64,000 nt of DNA, taken from positions 1,682,001 through 1,746,000 of the forward strand of contig NC_014392.1 of the NCBI RefSeq assembly GCF_000145215.1. Reading direction: 5' to 3'. This DNA is from Caldicellulosiruptor obsidiansis OB47. Lineage in GTDB: Bacteria > Bacillota > Thermoanaerobacteria > Caldicellulosiruptorales > Caldicellulosiruptoraceae. The position numbers and the translations under genes were made by a program. Below are positions 24,551 through 32,082 of this stretch, in pieces (the stretch's first letter is position 1; each line of letters starts with the position of its first letter). The notes below the pieces were generated by a model. The model had not been told where the DNA came from. It worked only from the letters and a program-made list of their open reading frames with translations, and ran no database searches.

Positions 24551-24877
24551 TTAATTATTCCCTACCAGAGAAAATAGATACCCTTTTGATTTAAAAATGA
24601 GATAGTTTGTCTTTTTATAGAAGCGGTTTGGCAAATTTTTGCTAATCTTGATTGAAAACCTTCCACCTGCGAATTTCAAATTAACGTTATCGTAGCTGAA
24701 AAGTATTTTGAGGATGTACTCATCGTGTGGCAGCAGTTTTTGCTTGCTCAGCTCAACTATAAAGAGCATAATCAAAAAGAAAACCACTACCAAAATCAGC
24801 CCTCTTCTTATCCTTTCGATAAAATTTTTATATTCACAATACCTTTTGTATCTACTTCTTCTCAAACCAACATTCAC
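24551..24877 (-). CDS. single-pass membrane protein of the spoIIP-spoIIM cluster, unknown
   Basis: A 108-residue protein I do not recognise. It has a very basic N-terminus (residues 1-25, many Arg/Lys), one strong membrane helix (about 26-46) and a C-terminal extracytoplasmic part of about 60 residues rich in Lys, Phe and Tyr. By the positive-inside rule the short N-terminus is cytoplasmic. The start overlaps the end of spoIIP by 4 bases and spoIIM follows, so it is coexpressed with two engulfment proteins. A role in the septal hydrolase complex is a reasonable guess, not shown. Confidence 0.75.
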   Translation of the reverse strand: MNVGLRRSRYKRYCEYKNFIERIRRGLILVVVFFLIMLFIVELSKQKLLPHDEYILKILFSYDNVNLKFAGGRFSIKISKNLPNRFYKKTNYLIFKSKGYLFSLVGNN

Positions 24878-26004
24878 CTTCCCATGATGGTATTATCCAA
24901 TGCATTTGCAATAATCTGACAACTTCTTAAAGCTTCTTCCAATGTATTGCCATTGCTACCAACTTCAATGATTATCGCATATGGTGATACATGTTGATTG
25001 TACCGCGCAGCAGAAAGGTTTATAGGTCTTGTAATCTGAGGGCATATTTTGCTGAGATTTTTTTGAAGATGTACAGCAAACAAAAGGTTTTGTCGCCAAA
25101 ATGGATGAAAAAGACCAAGTTTGTCTGTCCCCACAACAAGCATAACTTTTGCAACCTCATATCCAAACACAACTGTTGAAACCTTCATCTTCTTTGAACC
25201 ACTTCCAATAGCATCTCTGTGCAAATCTATAAAGACTTTTATATCAGGATGTTCACTTTTATATTTCTCTATTACCTTCAATGACCTTGAATAAGAACCC
25301 TTGTATTCTGGATAATCATTTATTTCCTTGCTGTGATAAACCTTATAACCATACTGTTTTTCCAAGATCTTCTTCAGCTCTTCCCCTACTCTCACAACAT
25401 TGTAGTTAAAATCAAGCGTTCTGTCTGTTGACCCGGGTGTGTATACAAGGCTTTGGGAAAAAGTATTATAGCTTTCTGTTGTGTGAGTATGGTAAATCAA
25501 AATTGATGGTTTTTTACCATTGAAGATTTTGAAGCTCGTTTTCAAAAGAGTATCAACATCAACCTTATAATCTGTTTGGTTCATGACCTCTATGTTGTAA
25601 AATCCACTTTTTTGAGTGCTGTTTTCGAAGTATTTCTGAAATTCAATGTACTCATTTTGGCTTTCAATCTGGCCATTTTTTTGTGCTTTCTGAACATCCT
25701 GGTTATAATCTATTACAATGGCATCATCTTCATACGTAGGCGAATCCTCAATCTCTTGAACGCTTGTAGCTGCAAACAAAGGATAAGAAAATCTTATTAG
25801 GTTTTCAATCTTAAAAACTTCATTTGCGGAACCGTCAGATAAAATGGGCAAATTAAAAGAAATTATCTCTTTTGAATACCTGAAAATCACTGCTCTTGCT
25901 GTTTGGTTGAAAAAGATTAACCTTTCAACTAAAAAGCCAGTGCCCAGTATAAAGAATATAGTAGCTACCAATACTATCTTTTTAAAATCAACAACCTTAA
26001 CCAT
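24874..26004 (-). CDS. spoIIP: stage II sporulation protein P
   Basis: A 376-residue membrane-anchored peptidoglycan amidase/endopeptidase required with SpoIID and SpoIIM for engulfment. One N-terminal helix (about 8-27) is followed by a variable linker (30-160) and the amidase-like catalytic domain (about 165-370). The domain has the metal ligands in LIYHTHTTESY, the FIDLHRDAIG motif and an IIEVGSNGNTLEEA ending, whose Glu is the usual catalytic residue. All motifs are intact. It is located between gpr and the two small membrane genes ending in spoIIM. Confidence 0.93.
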   Translation of the reverse strand: MVKVVDFKKIVLVATIFFILGTGFLVERLIFFNQTARAVIFRYSKEIISFNLPILSDGSANEVFKIENLIRFSYPLFAATSVQEIEDSPTYEDDAIVIDYNQDVQKAQKNGQIESQNEYIEFQKYFENSTQKSGFYNIEVMNQTDYKVDVDTLLKTSFKIFNGKKPSILIYHTHTTESYNTFSQSLVYTPGSTDRTLDFNYNVVRVGEELKKILEKQYGYKVYHSKEINDYPEYKGSYSRSLKVIEKYKSEHPDIKVFIDLHRDAIGSGSKKMKVSTVVFGYEVAKVMLVVGTDKLGLFHPFWRQNLLFAVHLQKNLSKICPQITRPINLSAARYNQHVSPYAIIIEVGSNGNTLEEALRSCQIIANALDNTIMGR

Positions 26005-26101
26005 TTAAGTTATTCAAAACTCCTTTTAAAACCTTTGCTTTCTTCTTAAAACTTTCTTCTAAAATTCTTATTCTTCAAGCCCCCCATTTATTACAATTCC
26101 A

Positions 26102-27085
26102 TCAATTTACATATCTATACTCATCATTTTCTTTTACTTCTGGGTGAATTGCCATATTTATTCCGTCTGCAATCACAGTTGAAATGTTCTCAACAATCCT
26201 GTCGATGTCTTTTGGTGTCACAAAGAGATTACCATAGTAAGGGAATATAACCTCTTTGATAAGATTAAACCTGTCCTCTTCAGGAATACTCTCCAAAAGC
26301 ATATAAAGCGGCGATGATCTGTCTGTTTCGTTTTTCAGCCTTTCAATCAGAAGGTCTATAGCATCATTTGCAATAATTGCTGCGTCAACAACCATAGGAA
26401 CACCAATTGCCACCACCGGAACACCAACTGAATCTTTTGTAATACCCTTTCGTTCATTTCCAATACCTGAGCCGGGAACAATACCTGTATCTGCAATCTG
26501 GATAGCAGTTGATATCCTCTCAAGCCTTCTTGAAGCAAGTGCATCAATTGCAATTATTAAATCAGGATGTATCTTTTGAACAATACCGCTTATTATCTCG
26601 CTGGTCTCAATTCCAGTTATACCTAGAACACCTGGCGATATTGCGCAAACAGAGCGTATTCGCCTGTCTTGGACTTTTTCTGGCACAAACTCAAACAAAT
26701 GACGTGTTATCAACACCTTTGACACCACTTTTGGCCCTAAAGAGTCGGGCGTAACATTCCAGTTGCCAAGTCCAACAACAAGCACAGTAGATTTTTGTGA
26801 CACATTTATTAAGCTTTCAAGCTCGTTTGCCAGTATCTTTGAAACTTTTTCCTGGACCTCAAAATCTTCATCGCGCAGCCCATCAGCTTCGATTGTGATA
26901 TAATTGCCCATAGGCTTTTGCAAAATTGCCTCACCCTTTATAGAGTTTATCTTGACCTTTGTGATCTTTATTTTATCGTCAAATTCTTTTCTCTCTTCGA
27001 CCTCAACACCTTCTATCTCTCTTCCAATTCCTTTTTGGACAAGTTCTCTCGTCTCAAGAGCAAGGTCTGTGTGAATCTTGAACAT
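26102..27085 (-). CDS. gpr: germination protease GPR
   Basis: The spore protease that degrades small acid-soluble spore proteins during germination. It is made as a zymogen (about 327 residues) that self-processes near its N-terminus. Family hallmarks are HTDLALETRELV at the start, GLGNWNVTPDSLGPKVV (near 105-125), SPGVLGITGIETSEI, AIDALASRRLERI and DTGIVPGSGIGN. The start is ATG 27085, preceded by AAGGTGG; the longer frame begins with a GTG inside the ribosome site. The next gene upstream encodes one of its substrates (sspF), whose EIA motif is the canonical GPR cut position. Confidence 0.94.
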   Translation of the reverse strand: MFKIHTDLALETRELVQKGIGREIEGVEVEERKEFDDKIKITKVKINSIKGEAILQKPMGNYITIEADGLRDEDFEVQEKVSKILANELESLINVSQKSTVLVVGLGNWNVTPDSLGPKVVSKVLITRHLFEFVPEKVQDRRIRSVCAISPGVLGITGIETSEIISGIVQKIHPDLIIAIDALASRRLERISTAIQIADTGIVPGSGIGNERKGITKDSVGVPVVAIGVPMVVDAAIIANDAIDLLIERLKNETDRSSPLYMLLESIPEEDRFNLIKEVIFPYYGNLFVTPKDIDRIVENISTVIADGINMAIHPEVKENDEYRYVN

Positions 27086-27175
27086 TAGATTCCCCACCTT
27101 TTTTTAAAACTTTTCCCTACAAATTATTGTTTGCACTTTTGAGTTTATTTAACCAAAAAGCATGTTAAAAGGGAA

Positions 27176-27220
27176 CTGCAAGATTATATTCTTGCAGCCC
27201 CCTCCATTTATAAAAGGGGG
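27176..27220 (-). terminator. tandem hairpins after sspF
   Basis: Two adjacent hairpins lie directly after the sspF stop. The first is AACCCCCT with AGGGGG. The second is CTGCAAGA with TCTTGCAG (8 bp, 6-base loop), followed on the minus strand by TTCCCTTTTAAC. Together they probably stop RNA before gpr. Confidence 0.6.
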
Positions 27221-27394
27221 TTATTGCCTTTCTTTCAAGGCTCTTTCTGCCATCTCGATCGCTTTTCTGACAATGTTACCACAGTCGCGCGATTTTACTT
27301 CTCCCCAACCGTACTTCGATACTGTGTCGTACACTCCAAGTTCTTTTGCTATTTCCATTTTGAGCTCCTCTGACATGATCTTTTGCCTTGCCAG
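27221..27394 (-). CDS. sspF: small acid-soluble spore protein, SspF-type
   Basis: A 57-residue (or 51-residue) alpha/beta-type SASP that coats spore DNA. Diagnostic parts are MSEELKMEIAKELGVYDTV followed by KYGWGEVKSRDCGNIVRKAI, closely following the SspF pattern of a GWGE turn between two helices. The EIA tripeptide is the usual GPR cleavage position. An ATG at 27376 has only a weak AAGG upstream. A CTG at 27394 gives the basic N-terminus LARQKIM typical of SspF, with AAGGGGG eight bases before it, so I take the CTG as the probable start. It sits between gpr and ypeB-sleB. Confidence 0.85.
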   Translation of the reverse strand: MARQKIMSEELKMEIAKELGVYDTVSKYGWGEVKSRDCGNIVRKAIEMAERALKERQ

Positions 27395-27472
27395 GTTAAT
27401 CGCCCCCTTTGCGGTTTTATCACCGCATATCTTAGTTTGTTCAAAAACAATTCAATTTATTATTCCATTTAC

Positions 27473-28873
27473 TTACATTGACAAAATTCCATTAGGGTCT
27501 TTAATTATCTCCAAGATATTTTCTTCCTTCCCAGTGGTTGCATTTATATAATCAGCAAAATATTTGCCATCGTATTTGCCTAAAAATTCATATGTGAAGA
27601 CTTCTTTTCCAGAATCAAGTGGAATTATAGCAAGTGATACGCTTTGCACATCAAAATTTTTGCTAATAAAGTTTCTTGCCTGTTTTTCAGATATTGCAGG
27701 TTTAGGAATCTTCCTTGAAGTGTGGGACATATAATATGCTGTTGCATCAAACCCTACTATTTGTCCCGTGTCAAGAGCAACTCTAACTTTCACCATATCG
27801 GGGTATATCTTAACACCATTTTGCTGATAGATATAATTTATCAGGGCAGTGTTGTCCTGTTTTAGATAAAAGGTGTCAATCACGTTAGCAAAACCTTTTT
27901 CAATTAAAAACTTTTTAGCATTTTCCTTTGCTTTCGCAACACCTATTTTTGGGGAAGAGGAAGCCCTGTTGTCAATCATCCAAATTACTTTGCCGCCTTT
28001 TTTAGAAATAGCTATTGTAATTGACCTGTCGCGAATTCTTCTGTCAGGGATTATCTCAAAAGTATAAACCTTTATTCTATCTCCAGAAAGTCCTAAATAG
28101 TTGATTATATCAGCTCTTTTAAGATTTAAAAAGTTAAGTGCAATCTTCTTGGCTTGTTCTTTGTTTATAAGCTTTTCTGGAAGCCCTTTTGGAGTTTGGC
28201 GACTGATGTGGTCAGAAAAAGGTCCGTCATATATCAAAGTTGGGTAGTCTTTAAACCCTGCCTCAACTGCCAGCATCCTGCTGCTTGTAACATTCTGGGC
28301 AATCCTTTTGAATCTTGACGTCCCAACTACCCTGACTTCTCCCCATCTCAGTCTTCCCTGACTTATCTCAATTGCAAGCTCGTTCAGGTTGTTGCTGAGT
28401 TTATCTGCATATGTTCGAAGTTTTTTGAGCTGTTGTCTTTGAAGCAATGTCTCTTTTTTGCCGCTCATAAGCTGTTTTGAAAGTGAAAAACTAAGATCTC
28501 CAACTTGGGTAAGATACTTTGCTGTCTTTTCTAAGGCGACATTATTCTCAATAGGAAGCTGAGAAAGATTCTCCTGGGCTGCAAAAGCGTTTCGCCACAC
28601 CTCGGTATACAAAACTGCTCTTTGCCTGTCATCGCCTGACACTTCAGCTTTTGAAAGAAGCGCTTGGATGTTTTGAACATAACCTACCATGTCGAAAAAT
28701 GCTCTGTGCCACATATTGGTAAGATAGTTATGATAATTTGCTTTCCCTTTATACTGGTTTACTCCCCAAAGCGCTACAATAACTAAAATACCAAGTGTGA
28801 TTGCCATCACGCTCCAGAGCCTAACACTTTTTAGTCTTTCCCTAAATTCTTTATATCCACCTAAAATGCTCAA
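27473..28873 (-). CDS. ypeB: germination protein YpeB
   Basis: A 466-residue protein required for proper localisation and stability of the SleB cortex hydrolase in spores. It has an N-terminal membrane helix or signal at about 18-38, an alpha-helical region (about 45-190), and three PepSY-type repeats in the C-terminal half (about 230-460). Repeats are recognisable by KAKENAKKFLIEKGF and SEKQARNFISKNFD. The EVWRNAFAAQENLSQLP segment near residues 90-108 is typical. It follows sleB with a 29-base gap, the conserved sleB-ypeB order. Confidence 0.92.
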   Translation of the reverse strand: MSILGGYKEFRERLKSVRLWSVMAITLGILVIVALWGVNQYKGKANYHNYLTNMWHRAFFDMVGYVQNIQALLSKAEVSGDDRQRAVLYTEVWRNAFAAQENLSQLPIENNVALEKTAKYLTQVGDLSFSLSKQLMSGKKETLLQRQQLKKLRTYADKLSNNLNELAIEISQGRLRWGEVRVVGTSRFKRIAQNVTSSRMLAVEAGFKDYPTLIYDGPFSDHISRQTPKGLPEKLINKEQAKKIALNFLNLKRADIINYLGLSGDRIKVYTFEIIPDRRIRDRSITIAISKKGGKVIWMIDNRASSSPKIGVAKAKENAKKFLIEKGFANVIDTFYLKQDNTALINYIYQQNGVKIYPDMVKVRVALDTGQIVGFDATAYYMSHTSRKIPKPAISEKQARNFISKNFDVQSVSLAIIPLDSGKEVFTYEFLGKYDGKYFADYINATTGKEENILEIIKDPNGILSM

Positions 28874-28902
28874 GTTAATCTCACCTCTCTAGTTTATCGA
28901 TT

Positions 28903-29460
28903 TTATTTTGCAAACCTGTGCTTGCCAATGACAAGCATAACTTTCCTACTCCAAATCCATTTGTTTGTTGTCTTTGCAGGATTGTAGTAATATATACAAC
29001 CATTTGTCGGGTCCCATCCATTTAACGCGTCCCTTGCAGCTTTTAGCGCTGTTGGTTCAAGCTTTGCATTAATTTGACCGTCGGATACACAAGTAAAGGC
29101 ACCCGGCTGATAGATAACACCGCTGATTGTCTTTGGAAATCCGGGGTGTTTTGTCCTGTTTATAATCACAGCCCCGATTGCAACCTGGCCTATATAAGGT
29201 TCTCCTCTTGCTTCACCATTTATAACTCTGGCCAGAAGATATAAATCTTTATTCTGGTAGCTTGTTGACCCCTGAGTTTCAACAGATTCTTTTAAAACCT
29301 CTTTGTCAGTGCTGTCTAATGCTTTTTCAAGCTTTCTCTCAATATTCTCATAGTTTGCTCTTTTTATATCGTAAATAAGCTTTGCAGAAAGAATACTTAG
29401 GATAAAGCTCATAAAAAGAAGCAGGATAAAAAGTGAATATCTTTTTAAGAGTTTACCCAT
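28903..29460 (-). CDS. sleB: spore cortex-lytic enzyme SleB, catalytic-domain-only form
   Basis: Lytic transglycosylase that digests spore cortex peptidoglycan in germination. The 185-residue product has an N-terminal helix (about 8-30), a short linker (to about 70), and the Hydrolase_2 catalytic domain (about 74-185) with ARVINGEARGEP, whose Glu is the catalytic acid, NRTKHPGFPKTISGVIYQPG, and NGCIYYYNP. The N-terminal peptidoglycan-binding domain of B. subtilis SleB (about 305 residues) is missing. I start at ATG 29460 with GGGGGT eight bases before it. The ATG five codons earlier lacks a ribosome site. Confidence 0.9.
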   Translation of the reverse strand: MGKLLKRYSLFILLLFMSFILSILSAKLIYDIKRANYENIERKLEKALDSTDKEVLKESVETQGSTSYQNKDLYLLARVINGEARGEPYIGQVAIGAVIINRTKHPGFPKTISGVIYQPGAFTCVSDGQINAKLEPTALKAARDALNGWDPTNGCIYYYNPAKTTNKWIWSRKVMLVIGKHRFAK

Positions 29461-29576
29461 ACTGCAAACCCCCAAATATGAATTTTTCTAAAATTATTTT
29501 TTGTAAGCTCATTTTTATTATTCAAAATTAGCGGTAAAATAAACTTAAAGACTTGTAAGGGTGGAGGAAAAAACAA

Positions 29577-30689
29577 ATGAAGGTTTTGATATTAAGTCTT
29601 GATGCAGGTGGAGGACATTTTGCTGCTTCAAATGCATTGAAAACTGCCATTTTACAAAAATACCCTGACTCACATGTGGAAATTGTGGATACCCTAAAAA
29701 TTATAAGTCCCATACTGGACAAGCTTGCCGTAGGAACATATCTGAGGGCAATTAAATCAGTACCGTTTATCTACGGCCTTGTATATGACTCTACAGACAA
29801 AGAACCACCAACTCGTTTCAGCAAAACACTGTATGAAAAGTTCTATTTTGCCTTTTATAAACTCTACAATATTATCTCAGAGCTGAAACCTGATATAATA
29901 ATTGGTACTCATCCATCACCTGTTGACATGGTTGCCCAGCTCAAAAAAAGAGGTAACATAAGCGTACCAGTAATAAGCATCGTCACTGATTTTACCATTC
30001 ATCCATACTGGATAAACGATTTCGCCGATTATATTATTGTTCATCACCAAAACTTGGTGTATGAAGCGGTCAAAAAAGGTGCCCAACAAAACAAAGTAGT
30101 GCCACTTGGAATTCCTATAAACCCGTCATTTGCTCAGAAATATGACAGAAAACAAGTTGTCGAAAATTTGAATCTGGAAGATAGACCAACAATACTTATA
30201 ATGGGCGGAAGTTTAGGGCTTGGAAACATAGAAGAGATTGTCGAAAAGGCCTGCACAATATGTGATAAAAACTATCAAATAATTGTTGTTGCAGGAAAAA
30301 ATAAGGCTCTCAAAAATGCTTTGGAAGAAAAAAATTTTGGAAGAAAGATAATAGTATTCGGGTTTATTGATTTCATAGACAAGCTCATGGCAATAAGTGA
30401 TATTCTCATCACAAAACCTGGGGGACTCACATGCGCAGAAGCACTATCTCGCAAACTTCCCATGATATTAATCTCGCCTATTCCTGGACAAGAAGAAAGA
30501 AATACTTTTTATCTTATAAACAACGGAGCTGCTGCGTACGTAAAAAATACTGAAAATTTTGATATAGTATTTAGCCAGATAATAAATAACCCTCAACGTT
30601 TAGAGCATATGAAACTTGCCTGCTCGTTTTTGGGAAAACCAAACTCGTCACTTGACATTGCGGAATTTATAAGGGGAATGGCAGGATAA
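29577..30689 (+). CDS. MGDG-synthase/MurG-like glycosyltransferase (GT28)
   Basis: A 370-residue GT-B glycosyltransferase of the monogalactosyl-diacylglycerol synthase / UgtP-related group, which add hexose to lipid carriers at the membrane surface. The N-terminal domain begins LILSLDAGGGHFAASNAL. The linker contains IVTDFTIHPYWI. The C-terminal nucleotide-sugar site is KPGGLTCAEALSRKLPMILISPIPGQEERN (in pieces: TKPGGLTCAEAL, PIPGQEERN). No membrane helix is evident. The acceptor (diacylglycerol or undecaprenyl lipid) cannot be decided. It is a lone plus-strand gene between spore genes, with GGAGG before the ATG and its own bidirectional terminator. Confidence 0.8.
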   Translation: MKVLILSLDAGGGHFAASNALKTAILQKYPDSHVEIVDTLKIISPILDKLAVGTYLRAIKSVPFIYGLVYDSTDKEPPTRFSKTLYEKFYFAFYKLYNIISELKPDIIIGTHPSPVDMVAQLKKRGNISVPVISIVTDFTIHPYWINDFADYIIVHHQNLVYEAVKKGAQQNKVVPLGIPINPSFAQKYDRKQVVENLNLEDRPTILIMGGSLGLGNIEEIVEKACTICDKNYQIIVVAGKNKALKNALEEKNFGRKIIVFGFIDFIDKLMAISDILITKPGGLTCAEALSRKLPMILISPIPGQEERNTFYLINNGAAAYVKNTENFDIVFSQIINNPQRLEHMKLACSFLGKPNSSLDIAEFIRGMAG

Positions 30690-30710
30690 CTGCTCATTCC
30701 CCTCGCTTTT
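30673..30710. terminator. bidirectional terminator between convergent genes
   Basis: GGGGAATG pairs with CATTCCCC, extended by an inner GCAG/CTGC, and is followed on the plus strand by CGCTTTT. It overlaps the stop of the glycosyltransferase gene and ends the convergent SpoIIQ-like gene as well. Confidence 0.7.
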
Positions 30711-30712
30711 GT

Positions 30713-31612
30713 TCAATTTGTTTGAGGTAAAAATTTCAGCGGATTTTGATTTTCGCCATTGTAAAGTATCTCAAAGTGAAGATGTGGCGGGTCCATATAC
30801 TCTATGTTAGAGCTTGTACCAACCTCTCCTATTTTCTCTCCTTGCCTTACAATGTCTCCTATCTGAATATCCTTTAAGTCTTTGAGATTGTAGTACTTTG
30901 AGATATACCCATCTCCGTGGTCAATCACAATATATTTGCCATAAAGAGGATCTTCTCCTAAATCAATAACTGTACCGTCAAAACAAGCTTTTACATCGCT
31001 ACCTTCTTTGGCTTCTATGTCAATTCCAGGGTGTTCTGTCCACTCATCAAGAGTTTTTGAATATACAAGCGACTGGTCAGAAAACTCTCTTATTACCTTT
31101 CCAATGGTAGGAAAGATTGGCTTGAAGTCAACAGGGTTTATAATCTCAACATCATTCTGGCTTGTACCAGTTCCAATCTGGATGTTTGAATCCATCTTTT
31201 TGTTATCTTGTTTCTTAGAGAAGGCAGAAGAACTTTTGTTTTTATTATTGCTATTTTTAGAATTATTTTTTGATTGTGTAGGGCGGATAGTAGAATTTGA
31301 ATTACTACTATTTTTATTATCTTCTCTTTTCTCTTTTGAACTTATAGATATAGAACCCTCTTTTTTCAAATCATCCTGTTTTGTTACCTCTGTAGAACTT
31401 TCCTGCAGCTTAGGTATCTCGGACAATTTAACCTGTTTGTTTAAAGACTGCTGGTTTTCTTGATTTTGTTCTACCTCGTATTTTGTAAAATCTGTAGTGG
31501 CAATGGTATAAACCGAAAATCCGATTACCAGCAAACATACAGCCACAATAATATAAAAACCTTTGGTATCAAAAAAATCTAAAAGCCTATCTTTCCAGTT
31601 TTTCTTGTTCAC
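30713..31612 (-). CDS. spoIIQ: SpoIIQ-like M23 peptidase
   Basis: A protein of about 299 residues with one membrane helix (about 20-42), a long low-complexity Ser/Asn/Lys-rich linker (about 60-150) and an M23/LytM domain (about 175-295). SpoIIQ is the forespore half of the channel formed with SpoIIIAH in engulfment. Metal-binding residues are present (EHPGIDIE and PPHLHFEI), so unlike B. subtilis SpoIIQ it may be an active endopeptidase, as in clostridia. The start is GTG 31612 after AGGAGGTG; the longer ATG frame covers the ribosome site and is not used. It could alternatively be a general cell-wall M23 peptidase, but anchor and linker fit SpoIIQ. Confidence 0.75.
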   Translation of the reverse strand: MNKKNWKDRLLDFFDTKGFYIIVAVCLLVIGFSVYTIATTDFTKYEVEQNQENQQSLNKQVKLSEIPKLQESSTEVTKQDDLKKEGSISISSKEKREDNKNSSNSNSTIRPTQSKNNSKNSNNKNKSSSAFSKKQDNKKMDSNIQIGTGTSQNDVEIINPVDFKPIFPTIGKVIREFSDQSLVYSKTLDEWTEHPGIDIEAKEGSDVKACFDGTVIDLGEDPLYGKYIVIDHGDGYISKYYNLKDLKDIQIGDIVRQGEKIGEVGTSSNIEYMDPPHLHFEILYNGENQNPLKFLPQTN

Positions 31613-31698
31613 AGTTCTGCACCTCCTTCTATAAAAGTATTTTTGCCATCCATTGCTTTGGTTATACATAAATAGAAATTGATATCCATAAATTTTCT

Positions 31699-31727
31699 TT
31701 GAATATCTTCTTTGAGTTTGATATCAT
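31699..31727 (+). promoter_or_regulatory. promoter of the small membrane protein gene
   Basis: TTGAAT (31699-31704), 17 bases, then TATCAT (31722-31727). It lies 39 bases before the ATG at 31766, which also has a good AAGGTG. Confidence 0.55.
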
Positions 31728-31765
31728 AACATTACAAAACAAGATTCCAAAGAAGGTGCAGAGAG

Positions 31766-32038
31766 ATGGAAAAGGAAAGGGAAAAGGAAAAGAGCAGGAA
31801 AAGATTTTTGCAAAAAATCTCTACCTATTCAAAACAAATCTTGCTTATAATAAGCCTTATTTCCATTGTGATGGCACTGATAGGAATAAAGTTTTATATT
31901 TTGTCATTGCACTATGTATCAGATAAAGTAGACCTGAAAGTCTTGGCCCAAGGATTTTTGCAAAATTCAGTCTACATATTCATTGAAGGACTTGGTGCAG
32001 CAATCTTGGTGGACTTTCTTGCAAAAACAAAAAATTAA
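31766..32038 (+). CDS. small two-helix membrane protein, unknown
   Basis: A 90-residue protein I do not recognise. A highly charged N-terminus (MEKEREKEKSRKR) is followed by two membrane helices (about 24-46 and 65-84) and a short basic tail. An AAGGTG ribosome site, an upstream promoter and a strong downstream terminator support a real gene transcribed alone on the plus strand. No function is proposed; it resembles neither a known toxin nor a transporter subunit. Confidence 0.7.
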   Translation: MEKEREKEKSRKRFLQKISTYSKQILLIISLISIVMALIGIKFYILSLHYVSDKVDLKVLAQGFLQNSVYIFIEGLGAAILVDFLAKTKN

Positions 32039-32074
32039 AGGGCAAAGACTTAAAGTCCTCGCCCTTTAATTTTT
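32031..32074. terminator. bidirectional terminator between convergent genes
   Basis: AAATTAAAGGGC pairs with GCCCTTTAATTT around a 17-base loop, with T runs on both sides. It ends the small membrane gene (plus) and the PDZ membrane gene (minus). Confidence 0.8.
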
Positions 32075-32082
32075 GCTGGATT

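Noticed and set aside
31613..31669. ATG start of the SpoIIQ-like gene giving 19 extra residues (MYNQSN...)
   Set aside because: The region contains the AGGAGGTG ribosome site for the GTG at 31612, and the extra residues do not resemble a SpoIIQ N-terminus.
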